DNA of 64,000 nt from positions 17,193-81,192 of the forward strand of contig CAXSAX010000015.1 in the NCBI GenBank assembly GCA_964235495.1, written 5' to 3'. Both the position numbers and the translations under genes were made by a program. The DNA is from LMUY01 sp964235495. Lineage in GTDB: Bacteria > Pseudomonadota > Alphaproteobacteria > Acetobacterales > Acetobacteraceae. Numbering within the stretch: the stretch's first letter is position 1; each line of letters opens with the position of its first letter. Positions 7,961-16,288 of this stretch are shown here, piece by piece. The notes beneath the pieces were generated by a model. The model was not told the origin of the DNA and made no database searches. It worked only from the letters and a program-made list of their open reading frames with translations.

Positions 7961-8914
7961 CTACGCTGGCTTGGATCGCCCATACAGCAGCAGCATGGCC
8001 AGGATGACGACGCCGTAGATGATCTGCCGCCCGGCCTCGGGCATCTGCGCCACCGACAGGATGGATTGCAGCAGGGTGATGAGCAGCACGCCCGCGACCG
8101 TGCCCAGGTACGTGCCGCGGCCCCCAAGGATCGACGTGCCGCCCAGCACGACGGCGGCGATGGCCGGCAGCAGGTACGGCTCGCCCATGCCCTGGTACGC
8201 CTTGTCCGAGTAGCCGGCGAGCAGGACGCCCGCCAGAGCCGAGAGGCCGCCGGACACGGCAAAGGCGAGCAGCACCACGCGCCGGGTGCGGATGCCGGAC
8301 AGGTAGGCGGCTTGCTCGCGGTTGCCGATGCCGTACACCGAGCGGCCAAATACCGTGCGGGTCAGCACGAACACGGACGCGGCGGCGACGCCCGCCCAGA
8401 CCCACACCGCGTTCGGCACGAAGCCCACGGCGTGCCCGGTCGCCAGCTGGTGCATCAGCGGCGTGGCGCTGTCCTGGGGGGCGGCGCCACCGGTGCGCAG
8501 GATCATCAGCCCCTGCGCCACGGCGTCGACGCCAAGGGTGAAAATCATGGAGGGCACCCGCAGGTAGGCGACGCCCACGCCGTTGACCAGGCCGAGCGCC
8601 ACGCCCGCCAGCACGCCGGCGGGGATCGCCAGCGCGCCCTCGGCCGGGCCGGCCGCGGCGGTCGCCATCATGCCGCCCACCGTGATGAGCCAGGGCACGG
8701 ACAGGTCGATCTGGCCGAGCAGCACGACGAGCATCATGCCGGTCGCGGGCAGCGCCAGGAACGCGCCGACCTGGAGCTGCTGCAGCAGGTAGCGCGGCGA
8801 CAGGAAGCTCGACGAGTAGCAGCTGCCGACCACCAGCAGGGCGGCGATGCAGGCGAACGCGGTGAGCACCGCCGGGTCGGCACGGCGTAGAAAGCGGGAA
8901 CGCAGGAGCGTCAT
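7961..8914 (-). CDS. Sugar ABC transporter permease (CUT2, RbsC-like), second copy
   Basis: A 317-residue polytopic membrane protein of the ribose-type BPD_transp_2 family, with about eight to ten hydrophobic helices. The family motifs are LLGQIDLSVPWLITVGGMMA and IAAVVLGGTSILGGRGTYLGT. It forms the channel with the other permease, energised by the ATPase encoded upstream. Its ATG overlaps the stop of the preceding permease (ATGA), making it the last gene of the operon. It is only about 25-30 percent alike to its partner by eye, so they probably form a heterodimer. Confidence 0.88.
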   Translation of the reverse strand: MTLLRSRFLRRADPAVLTAFACIAALLVVGSCYSSSFLSPRYLLQQLQVGAFLALPATGMMLVVLLGQIDLSVPWLITVGGMMATAAAGPAEGALAIPAGVLAGVALGLVNGVGVAYLRVPSMIFTLGVDAVAQGLMILRTGGAAPQDSATPLMHQLATGHAVGFVPNAVWVWAGVAAASVFVLTRTVFGRSVYGIGNREQAAYLSGIRTRRVVLLAFAVSGGLSALAGVLLAGYSDKAYQGMGEPYLLPAIAAVVLGGTSILGGRGTYLGTVAGVLLITLLQSILSVAQMPEAGRQIIYGVVILAMLLLYGRSKPA

Positions 8915-9897
8915 GGGGCGAACAGGTCGAGGCGGTTGCGCAGGCGCAGCAGCCGTACGGAGCCGAGGCTGACGGCGAACAGCAGCACCAGCCCGAGGAA
9001 CAGCGGCTGCCACAGCGGATCGAGGTCGAACACGAATAGCAGGTCGTTGATGGTGCGGAAGATCAGCGCGCCGAAGATGGCGCCCACCGCGCTGCCGGAG
9101 CCGCCGAACAGCGACACCCCGCCGATCACCACGGCGGCGATCGAGTTGAGCGTGTAGGTGGCGGCGTTGGTGGAGGAGGCCTCGCCCGAGTAGGTGAGGA
9201 ACGCCAGCAGCAGCCCGCCCAGCGCCGCGAACAGCCCGGCCAGGCTGTAGGCCAGCAGCTTGGCCCGCTGCACCGGCACGCCGGACAGGGTGGCAGACGC
9301 CTCGGACGAGCCAACCGCGTACACCGCCCGCCCCAGCACCGAGCGGCGGAATGGCAGCCAGGCCAGCAGCATGACGGCCAGCAGCAGCGCCACGCTGGAC
9401 GGCACGCCGCCGGGCAGCTGGCCGGTCACGGCGTCGGCCAGGTCGTTGTTCACGTCGCCGCCCGGGTTGGGCCGCAGCAGCAGGGCGAGGCCGAAGTAGA
9501 TGGAACCGGTGGCGATGGTGACCACGATCGGCTGCAGCCGGCCCCAGATCACCAGGGCGCCGTTCAGCGCGCCGCACGCGAGGCCGGCGCCCAGCACCCC
9601 GGCGATGCCGAGCGCCGTCATGGCGGGGGAGCCGATCACGATCCAGGACGCCAGGCAGTCCGCCAGGATGAACACCGCGCCGACCGACAGGTCGATGCCG
9701 CCGGTGAGCACGACAAAGGTCTGCGCCACCGCGACCAGCGCCAGCAGCACGCCCTTGTTGGCCGCCGTCTGCACCACGTTGGCGCTGAGCCCGGCCGGGT
9801 GCTTGGCCAGGTACAGGGCGAAGATGGCGGCGAACACCAGCGTCGCCGACAGGGTGGGGCGCTGGCCGCGCAGCCGGTGGCCCCAGTCGCCGGTCAC
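8911..9897 (-). CDS. Sugar ABC transporter permease (CUT2, RbsC-like), first copy
   Basis: A 328-residue inner-membrane permease of the RbsC type. The signature region is VVLTGGIDLSVGAVFILADC, followed by the second conserved block LNSIAAVVIGGVSLFGGSGSAVGAI. The start is GTG 9897, overlapping the stop of the ATPase gene (GTGA). Its own stop overlaps the next permease start. The order ATPase-permease-permease with four-base overlaps ensures balanced synthesis of the importer. Confidence 0.88.
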   Translation of the reverse strand: MTGDWGHRLRGQRPTLSATLVFAAIFALYLAKHPAGLSANVVQTAANKGVLLALVAVAQTFVVLTGGIDLSVGAVFILADCLASWIVIGSPAMTALGIAGVLGAGLACGALNGALVIWGRLQPIVVTIATGSIYFGLALLLRPNPGGDVNNDLADAVTGQLPGGVPSSVALLLAVMLLAWLPFRRSVLGRAVYAVGSSEASATLSGVPVQRAKLLAYSLAGLFAALGGLLLAFLTYSGEASSTNAATYTLNSIAAVVIGGVSLFGGSGSAVGAIFGALIFRTINDLLFVFDLDPLWQPLFLGLVLLFAVSLGSVRLLRLRNRLDLFAP

Positions 9898-11417
9898 TGC
9901 GGCGCCTGCGCCGGGTCCGGCGCGATGTTCAGGGCACTTGCGACCAAGGCGCGTTCGGTGATGTCGGCGCCCGCCAGCTCGCGCCGCACGCGGCCCTCGT
10001 ACATCACCAGCACCCGGTCGCAGCAGCCGATCAGCTCGGCGTAGTCCGTCGAGTATAGCAGGATGGCCGCCCCCTTGGCCGCGAGGTCGCGCAGCAGCTG
10101 GTAGATCTCCTGCTTGGTGCCGACGTCGATGCCGCGCGTGGGGTCGTTCAGCAGGATGATTCGGGGGGCGTTCATCAGCCACTTGGCCAGCACCACCTTC
10201 TGCTGGTTGCCGCCGGACAGGGCGGCCACGGACACGCCGATTCCGGCGGCCTTGATCGCCAGCAGCTTGACCACCCGGCCGATCGCGTTGCGCTCCGCGG
10301 CCCGGTCCAGCACGCCGCCATGCGACAGGCGGCCGAGCGAGGCGAAGGACAGGTTCTCGCCCACCGTCATCGGCAGCATGAGGCCCTCCGTCTTGCGGTC
10401 CTCCGGGATCAGCGCCACGCCTTGCGCCGCAGCGCCGTGCGGCCCGCCGGCGGCGGCCGGCTCGCCGCCGACCAGCACGGCGCCGGACACGCCGCGCAGC
10501 ACCCCGAACAGCGCCAGCAGCAGCTCGCGCTGCCCCTGCCCATCCAGCCCGCCGAGGCCCACGATCTCGCCCGGGCGCACCGCCAGGGAGATGCCGGCCA
10601 GCGAGTCGCCCCAGGACAGGTCGCGTACCTCCAGCACGGCAGGCGCGGCCGGCGGCCGCAACGGCTTGGGCGGGAATACCTGGCTGTAGTCCCGCCCGAT
10701 CATCAGGGTGACGATCTCGTCGTCGGTCCTCGACCCGGCGGCGAAGCTGTCCACTCGGCGGCCGTTGCGGAACACGCTGCACTCGTCGGCCAGCTCGGCG
10801 ATCTCGTCCATGCGGTGCGAGATATATACAAGCGCTACACCCTGCGCCCGCAGCTGCTTGAGCAGGCGGAACACTGGCGCTACGTCGCTGGCGGTCAGCG
10901 CGGAGGTGGCCTCGTCCAGGATCAGCAGCCGCGGCGCGCGGACCAGCGCCTTGGCGATCTCGACCAGTTGGCGGCGGGACAGCGGCAGGTCGCGGACCAG
11001 CGCCATGGGGTGGATGCCCTCCGCCCCCACCCGGGCCAGCGCCGCCTCCGCCAGGCGGCGCTGCGCCCGGCGGTTGATCATGCCCAGGCGGCGGGGCGGG
11101 TTGCTGATGAGGATGTTGTCCGCCACCGACAGGTCCGGCACGAGGGACAGCTCCTGGAAGATGCACACCACGCCCGCTGCGTTGGCGGCGGCGGGCGTGG
11201 GGAAGCGGACGGGCGCGCCGTCCAGCTGCATGACGCCCGCATCCGGCTGCACGACGCCGGCCATGCACTTGATCAGGCTGGACTTGCCCGCGCCGTTCTC
11301 GCCCAGCACCGCGTGGATGCGGCCTGCGTGCACCGCGAGGTCCACGCCCTCCAACGCCAGCACGCCGCCGTAGCGCTTGGCGATGCCCTGCATCTGGAAT
11401 AGCGGGGGGGTAGGCAT
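9894..11417 (-). CDS. Sugar ABC transporter ATPase, two-domain (RbsA/MglA-like)
   Basis: A 507-residue cytoplasmic ATPase with two tandem ABC domains, typical of CUT2 importers. The first has Walker A GENGAGKSS, signature LPLSRRQLVEIAKAL and Walker B LLILDEATS. The second has a degenerate Walker A (GLGGLDGQGQRE), as usual for this family, and a good LSGGNQQKVVLAKW signature. It powers uptake of a monosaccharide. It follows the binding-protein gene after a gap of about 130 bases that is filled by a hairpin-rich repeat, which may tune transporter levels relative to the binding protein. Confidence 0.9.
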   Translation of the reverse strand: MPTPPLFQMQGIAKRYGGVLALEGVDLAVHAGRIHAVLGENGAGKSSLIKCMAGVVQPDAGVMQLDGAPVRFPTPAAANAAGVVCIFQELSLVPDLSVADNILISNPPRRLGMINRRAQRRLAEAALARVGAEGIHPMALVRDLPLSRRQLVEIAKALVRAPRLLILDEATSALTASDVAPVFRLLKQLRAQGVALVYISHRMDEIAELADECSVFRNGRRVDSFAAGSRTDDEIVTLMIGRDYSQVFPPKPLRPPAAPAVLEVRDLSWGDSLAGISLAVRPGEIVGLGGLDGQGQRELLLALFGVLRGVSGAVLVGGEPAAAGGPHGAAAQGVALIPEDRKTEGLMLPMTVGENLSFASLGRLSHGGVLDRAAERNAIGRVVKLLAIKAAGIGVSVAALSGGNQQKVVLAKWLMNAPRIILLNDPTRGIDVGTKQEIYQLLRDLAAKGAAILLYSTDYAELIGCCDRVLVMYEGRVRRELAGADITERALVASALNIAPDPAQAPQ

Positions 11418-11432
11418 GGCTAGAGAAAGGTC

Positions 11433-11539
11433 GGGGCTTTGCCCCGAACCCCACCAGAGGACAGTCGTCCTCTGGACACCTGGTATAATGGGGTCAAAGG
11501 GACTTCGTCCCCTTGCGGGTGCAGGCCAGCGCCCTGCTC
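11433..11539 (+). repeat. Multi-hairpin intergenic repeat, copy A
   Basis: Three or four consecutive hairpins are visible: GGGGCTTTGCCCC, then CCAGAGGACAGTCGTCCTCTGG as a near-perfect stem, then GGGACTTCGTCCC, then a CCAGCGCCCTG-type arm. The same hairpins in the same order occur inverted at 25072-25180, with sequence identity concentrated in the arms. It lies between the sugar-binding protein and ATPase genes of one operon, where it could act as an mRNA stabiliser or attenuator. Neither copy carries a protein gene. Confidence 0.75.
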
Positions 11540-11549
11540 TTCCTCCGCC

Positions 11550-12686
11550 TCACTGGTTGGTTTCGGACTGGCCCATGATTTCCTGCGACGTGAAGCTGAT
11601 GCCGCAGCTTGGGAAGGAGTTGCCAACGAAGAAGTTGTCGCTCTGCTCGGGGAAGGTGTTGACGCCCGCCTTAAAGTCCGGGTCCTCGACATGGGCGAGC
11701 GGCAGCTTGACCGATTGCGGCACCACCTCGCCGTCCAGCGCGGCCATCGCCGTCTTCATCGCCACAGCGACCTGCGCCGGGCCGGTGCCGCCGGAGGCGC
11801 ATTTCAGGCCCTCTGCCTGGTGCGCCAGGCAGAGCTTGCGAAAGCCGTTCTCCGTCTCGGCGGCGGCCGGCACGAAGGGCTGCCCGGCATCCATGAACGC
11901 CCGCACCGAGCCGGTCGAGCCGCCCTGCGCGGTCAGCCCGTCGAAATGGCCGTGCACGGCGAGGGCGTCGGCCACGACCTTCTGCGCCGTGCCGTCATCC
12001 CAGCGGCCGACCACCTCCGTCACGTCGAACGGCTTGCCGGAGGCCTTCAGCGTGTCCTGCACGCCCTTGTGGCGGTCGGCATCGACCGTGGTGCCGCTGA
12101 CGCCGCGGACTTCCAGCACGGAGCCGCCCTTGGGCAGCGAGCGCACCAGCCAGTCGCCCCAGTATTGGCCGAGGCCGACCTGGTCCACGTTGACGTTGAC
12201 CGCCTCGTCGGAGTCGATCGTGTTGTCGAACGCGACCAGCACCACGCCCGCTTGTTGCGCGCGCCGCACCACGGACTTGAACGCCGTCGGGTTCTGCGCA
12301 TCGACGATGACGGCGTCGTAGCCAGAGTCGATGAAGTTGTTGATCGCCGAGATTTGCGCCGCGATGTCCTCGCCGGTCGAGACGACCTTGAACTCCTTGA
12401 GCTTGGCCTTGACCTCCGGCTGCTCGGCGTACGCCTTGGCGGTGCGAATCATCTGGATGCGCCAGGTGTTGCCGATGAAGCCGTTGGCGAGCGCGATGCG
12501 GTAGGGCCCGGGCTTCTTCGGGAACTGGAAGAACTTGGTCTGCGCCGTCCAGGGCACGTAGCATTGCGGGTCGGCGGACGGGCCGGCCACCACCTGCGGC
12601 CCGGCTGCGAGGGCCGGCCCGCCCAGGGCTGTCGCGAGGATCAGCGCGGCCAAGCCGCGCTTCGGTCGTGGTGGTGCTGTCTTCAT
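11550..12686 (-). CDS. Periplasmic sugar-binding protein of the CUT2 importer
   Basis: A 378-residue protein of the periplasmic binding protein type 1 (RbsB-like) fold. It has a signal peptide (GLAALILATALGGPALA), then YRIALANGFIGNTWRIQMIRTA and INNFIDSGYDAVIVDAQNP, the classical ligand-binding layout. It is longer than RbsB (about 300), with an extra N-terminal segment with Cys (DPQCYVPW) before the first strand. I chose ATG 12686, preceded by AGGGGA, over an ORF start further upstream. It is the first gene of the importer operon. The sugar cannot be read from the sequence. Confidence 0.88.
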   Translation of the reverse strand: MKTAPPRPKRGLAALILATALGGPALAAGPQVVAGPSADPQCYVPWTAQTKFFQFPKKPGPYRIALANGFIGNTWRIQMIRTAKAYAEQPEVKAKLKEFKVVSTGEDIAAQISAINNFIDSGYDAVIVDAQNPTAFKSVVRRAQQAGVVLVAFDNTIDSDEAVNVNVDQVGLGQYWGDWLVRSLPKGGSVLEVRGVSGTTVDADRHKGVQDTLKASGKPFDVTEVVGRWDDGTAQKVVADALAVHGHFDGLTAQGGSTGSVRAFMDAGQPFVPAAAETENGFRKLCLAHQAEGLKCASGGTGPAQVAVAMKTAMAALDGEVVPQSVKLPLAHVEDPDFKAGVNTFPEQSDNFFVGNSFPSCGISFTSQEIMGQSETNQ

Positions 12687-12755
12687 GGCATTCCCCTGCT
12701 GCGTTCTCGTTTGTTGCCCGAGGATGCCGCCTGGTCCCGCCCCGTGCAAGGGCGG

Positions 12756-13514
12756 CTACGCGCCGCCGTTGATGGTCAGGATCGTGCCCGTCGTGTAGCC
12801 GGAGCGCGGGCTGGCCAGGAACACCACGGCGTCGGCGATCTCCTCCGGCGTGGCGGCCCGGCCGAACGCCATGGCGCGGGTCAGCTCCGCCCAGCGGCCG
12901 GCATCGCCCCACTCGCGCTCCGCCCGGGCGCGCAGCATCGTCTCCATCCGCTCCGTCGCCACCGGGCCGGGGTTGATGCCCACCACCCGCATCCCGTCCG
13001 CCGGCGCCGCGCGGCCGAGGGCGCGGGTGAACGCCATCAGCGCCGCGTTGCCGGCGCTGCCGGCGATGTAGCCTGCATCGAAGCTCTCGCCCGCCGAGCC
13101 GATCACGTTCACCACCGTGCCGCCGTGCTGCTTCAGCACGGAGTACAACGCCCGCGTCAGGTTGATGAAGCCGAACACCTTGAGGTCCCACGCCGCGCGC
13201 CACCGCGCCTCGTCCACCTGCAGCAGCGTGCCGGGCGGGATCGCGCCGGCGTTGTTCACCAGCAGGTCGACCGCCCCGGCGGCCTCGGCCAGGCGCGCCA
13301 CGCCGTCGCTCTGCGACAGGTCGGCCGGCATGGTCTCAACCTGGACTTGGTGGCGGCCGCGGATCAGCGCGGCGGCCTCGCCGAGCGCCGCCGGGTCACG
13401 GGCCGCGAGCAGCAGGCTGCACCCCTCGGCGGCGAGGGCCAGGGCGCTGGCGCGGCCGATGCCCTTGGAGCCGCCGGTGACGAGCGCGCGCTTGCCTGAC
13501 AGGTGCATGTCCAT
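12756..13514 (-). CDS. SDR family oxidoreductase lacking the usual catalytic lysine
   Basis: A 252-residue Rossmann-fold protein. The cofactor motif TGGSKGIG is near the start, NNAG is present near residue 90, and the end reads SGYTTGTILTINGG. The active-site segment is GYIAGSAGN: the Tyr is there, but the residue four positions later, Lys in classical SDRs (YxxxK), is Ser. Homologues with YIxGSxGNAAL exist, so this may be a distinct subgroup rather than a dead enzyme. It lies behind the sugar importer on the same strand (gap 69 bases) and may process the imported sugar or another metabolite. Starts at 13514 or 13508 are both possible. Confidence 0.8.
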   Translation of the reverse strand: MDMHLSGKRALVTGGSKGIGRASALALAAEGCSLLLAARDPAALGEAAALIRGRHQVQVETMPADLSQSDGVARLAEAAGAVDLLVNNAGAIPPGTLLQVDEARWRAAWDLKVFGFINLTRALYSVLKQHGGTVVNVIGSAGESFDAGYIAGSAGNAALMAFTRALGRAAPADGMRVVGINPGPVATERMETMLRARAEREWGDAGRWAELTRAMAFGRAATPEEIADAVVFLASPRSGYTTGTILTINGGA

Positions 13515-13560
13515 GGCGAGTCGCTTGAACCGGGCCCCCGGCTTTGTCAAAGTCCGCGCC

Positions 13561-13773
13561 ATGGCCACGAACCCGACCACCATCCGCCCCATGACGGAGG
13601 CGCAGCGCGACTACGAACGCAAGCGCGCCGAGAAAGCCGGCATGTCGCTCGACAAGTGGCTGCAGCAGAAGCAGGCGCCCGAGGCCGCCGCCAAGCCGGC
13701 CAAGCCCGTCCGCCCGCCCGGCCTGCTGTCCCGCCTGATCGACCGGGCGCACCAGCCGCTGAAGAAGCCCTGA
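13561..13773 (+). CDS. Small basic hypothetical protein
   Basis: A 70-residue protein, charged at the start (PMTEAQRDYERKRAEKAGMSLDKWLQQKQ), followed by Ala/Lys/Pro-rich linker repeats and a short helix LLSRLIDRAH. It is divergent from the SDR gene with a 46-base gap. Its stop TGA shares bases with the possible CTG start of the DUF429-like gene, suggesting coupling. No family is recognised; the SLDKWL segment resembles small ribbon-helix or regulatory peptides only vaguely. Confidence 0.6.
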   Translation: MATNPTTIRPMTEAQRDYERKRAEKAGMSLDKWLQQKQAPEAAAKPAKPVRPPGLLSRLIDRAHQPLKKP

Positions 13774-14699
13774 TCGCCGCCCACGCCGATTGGAGCGTGG
13801 ACGGGGGCAAGCGTTGGATGACGGTGGCAAACGGCTCGCCGTCCGGGTGGGCGGTGGCCGCGCCTTGCCGGGTGGGCGAGCTCGGCACCTTGCTGGCCCG
13901 GCTGGCCGCGACGGGCGGGGCAACGGCGCTGGGCGTCGATTTCCCGCTCGGCCTGCCCCGCGCCTACGCCGCCCGGCACGCCGCGGAGCGGGATTTCTCC
14001 GCTTTCCTGCGCGGCCTGGGCGCGCGGCCCGGGTTCTTCAGCGTGTGCGACACCCAGGCGCAGGTGTCGCCGGACCGGCCCTTCTACCCGCATCGCGGCC
14101 TGGCCGGCATGACCCGGCTGTCCCACGCGGCGGCGCTTGGGCTGGGCGGCGCCGCCGGATTGTCCCGCGCCTGCGACCTCGCCACGGCGGAGCGGCCGGC
14201 CGGCGCGCCGCTGTTCTGGACGCTGGGCGCCAACCAATCGGGCAAGGCCGCGATCTCCGGCTGGCGGGACTTGCTGCTGCCCGCGCTGGCCGGCCCCTGC
14301 CCGCCCGCGCTGTGGCCGTTCGACGGGCCGCTGCGCGCCCTGCTGCGGCCGGGCCGCGCCGTGGTGGCCGAGACCTACCCGGCGGAGGCGATGCGCCAGC
14401 TCGGGCTGCGGCTGCGCGGCAGCAAGCGCCGCCAGGCGGACCGGGCGACGCTCGCCGAGCCGCTGCAAAGAATCCTGAAAGGATTGCGTGCTACACCGGA
14501 CGCGGCCTTGCGGGCGGCGCTCGCGGAGGGGTTCGGCGCCGATGCGGCGGGCGAGGACCGGTTCGACAGCCTGCTCGGCCTGCTCTGCGTGCTGGCAGTG
14601 CTGGACGGGGCGCGGCCGGACGCGGCGCCCGCCGACCCGTGGGTGCGGCGCTGGGAGGGCTGGGTGCTCGGGCAAACCGCCCCGGCGAAGGAGGGCTGA
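13770..14699 (+). CDS. DUF429-like predicted RNase H-fold protein
   Basis: A protein of about 309 residues. The first strand reads HADWSVDGGKRWMTVA, then GVDFPLGLPRAYAA, and later VAETYPAEAMRQLG and a Glu/Asp-containing C-terminal helix (GEDRFDSLLGLLCVLAVL). This set of acidic residues and spacing fits DUF429, a predicted RNase H-like nuclease family of unknown substrate. No ATG, GTG or TTG lies before the first strand without entering the upstream gene; CTG 13770 (overlapping the upstream TGA) fits best, GTG 13797 or ATG 13818 are alternatives. The stop shares a base with the manC ATG. Confidence 0.65.
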   Translation: MIAAHADWSVDGGKRWMTVANGSPSGWAVAAPCRVGELGTLLARLAATGGATALGVDFPLGLPRAYAARHAAERDFSAFLRGLGARPGFFSVCDTQAQVSPDRPFYPHRGLAGMTRLSHAAALGLGGAAGLSRACDLATAERPAGAPLFWTLGANQSGKAAISGWRDLLLPALAGPCPPALWPFDGPLRALLRPGRAVVAETYPAEAMRQLGLRLRGSKRRQADRATLAEPLQRILKGLRATPDAALRAALAEGFGADAAGEDRFDSLLGLLCVLAVLDGARPDAAPADPWVRRWEGWVLGQTAPAKEG

Positions 14700-16225
14700 T
14701 GGACAAGCTTGCCGATCACGGGCTAGGCACGGTTTCTACGCTTGTTGGAACGACCATGGACGCGCTCGCCTCAGCTCCGGACTGGACCGCCGCAGCCGGC
14801 AATGCGGGCGGGCTCGTGGTGCCGGTCATCCTGTCCGGCGGCTCGGGGACGCGGCTGTGGCCGGTGTCGCGCGAGAGCTTTCCCAAGCAGTTCTGGGGGC
14901 TGCTGAACAACGATCGCTCGATGATCGTCGAGACCGCCCTGCGCGGCGTGGGCCCTGGCTTCGCGCCGCCCGTGGTGGTGTGCAACCACGAGCACCGCTT
15001 CCTGGTGGCCGAGCAGCTGCGGGACGCCGGGGTGGCGGACCCGCAAATCCTGCTGGAGCCGGTGGGCCGCAACTCGGCCCCCGCCATCGCCGCCGCCGCC
15101 CTGCTGGTGGCGCAGACCGACCCGCAGGCGGTGATCTGGATGACCGCGGCCGACTCCGCCATCGAGGACCTGCCCGCGCTGCACGCCATCCTGGCCCGGG
15201 CGGTGGCGGGCGCGCGGGCCGGGCGGATCGTCACCCTCGGCATGCGGCCGGCCGGGCCGGAGACCGGCTACGGCTACATGGAGGTGGGCGACCCGTTGGA
15301 GGGCGCGCCCGGCGTGCACGCCGTGGCGCGCTTCATCGAGAAGCCGGACGCCGCCGGGGCGGCCCGGCTGGTGGCCGCGGGCGCGCTGTGGAATGCCGGC
15401 ATGTTCGTGTTCACCGCCGAGACGATGATCGAGGAGCTGCAAGTCCACGCCCCGGACGTGCTGGCGGCAGTGCGCCGCGCCCTGGAGGCGGCGACGCGGG
15501 ACCTTGACTTCATCCGGCTGCAGCCGGCCGCGTTCTCCGCCAGCCCGAACATCAGCCTGGACTACGCGGTGGCGGAGCGCACGGGGCGCATCGCCGTGGT
15601 GCCGGCCGAGCTGCGCTGGTCGGACGTGGGCTCCTGGGGCGCGCTGTGGGAGCTGGGCGGCAAGGATGCGGACGGCAACGTGGCGGTGGGCGACGTGCTG
15701 CTGGAGGGCTCCACCCACTGCTATGCCCGCAGCGACGGCATCATGACGGCCGTGGTCGGCCTGAAGGACGCCGTGGTGGTGGTGACGGAAGACGCGGTGC
15801 TGGCCATGCACCGGGACCGCGCGCAGGACGTGAAGAAGGTGGTGGACCGCCTGAAGGCCGCCGGCCGGCACGAGGCGGTGGCGCACAACCGCATGTACCG
15901 CCCCTGGGGGTTCTACGAGAGCCTGATCCGCGGCGACCGCTTCCAGGTCAAGCGCATCGTGGTAACGCCGGGCCACAAGCTCAGCCTGCAGCGGCACTAT
16001 CACCGCGCGGAGCACTGGGTGGTGGTGAACGGCACCGCGGTGGTGACGCGAGACGGCGAGGAGGTGATGGTGCGGGAGAACGAGAGCATCTACCTGCCGC
16101 TCGGCACCGTGCACCGGCTGGAAAACCCGGGGCGCATCCCGCTGACGCTGATCGAAGTGCAGTCCGGCGCCTACCTGGGCGAGGACGACATCGTGCGGAT
16201 CGAGGATACGTACGGACGGAACTGA
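14699..16225 (+). CDS. manC: Mannose-1-phosphate guanylyltransferase / mannose-6-phosphate isomerase
   Basis: A 508-residue bifunctional type II enzyme that makes GDP-mannose from mannose 1-phosphate and GTP and interconverts fructose and mannose 6-phosphates. The nucleotidyltransferase domain shows ILSGGSGTRLWPVSRESFPK near residue 45 and FIEKPD. The C-terminal cupin isomerase domain has HYHRAEHWVVVNGTA and ENESIYLPLGTVHRLENPG. It carries about 35 residues more than usual at the N-terminus; ATG 14756 is an alternative start. It is followed by gmd and rmd, so its product is routed to GDP-rhamnose. alg/xan-type homologues are the closest family. Confidence 0.92.
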   Translation: MDKLADHGLGTVSTLVGTTMDALASAPDWTAAAGNAGGLVVPVILSGGSGTRLWPVSRESFPKQFWGLLNNDRSMIVETALRGVGPGFAPPVVVCNHEHRFLVAEQLRDAGVADPQILLEPVGRNSAPAIAAAALLVAQTDPQAVIWMTAADSAIEDLPALHAILARAVAGARAGRIVTLGMRPAGPETGYGYMEVGDPLEGAPGVHAVARFIEKPDAAGAARLVAAGALWNAGMFVFTAETMIEELQVHAPDVLAAVRRALEAATRDLDFIRLQPAAFSASPNISLDYAVAERTGRIAVVPAELRWSDVGSWGALWELGGKDADGNVAVGDVLLEGSTHCYARSDGIMTAVVGLKDAVVVVTEDAVLAMHRDRAQDVKKVVDRLKAAGRHEAVAHNRMYRPWGFYESLIRGDRFQVKRIVVTPGHKLSLQRHYHRAEHWVVVNGTAVVTRDGEEVMVRENESIYLPLGTVHRLENPGRIPLTLIEVQSGAYLGEDDIVRIEDTYGRN

Positions 16226-16288
16226 GTTCGGTGGCTTTGCCCCATCGATTGCGCTAATTGGCCATGTCTTGACCGCTTGAGGACCACC

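Noticed and set aside
7015..8405. Long minus-strand open frames opposite the glycine-rich protein gene, one Pro-rich
   Set aside because: Gly codons read backward give Pro or Ala runs. The plus-strand product has a signal peptide and sorting tail, so it is the real gene.
11439..13499. A 686-codon plus-strand frame across the binding protein and SDR genes
   Set aside because: It crosses two well-supported minus-strand genes and lacks any protein motif.
13503..13769. Upstream extension of the DUF429-like frame from ATG 13503
   Set aside because: The extension overlaps the small gene 13561-13773 in another frame and reads as His/Arg/Ala-rich shadow sequence.
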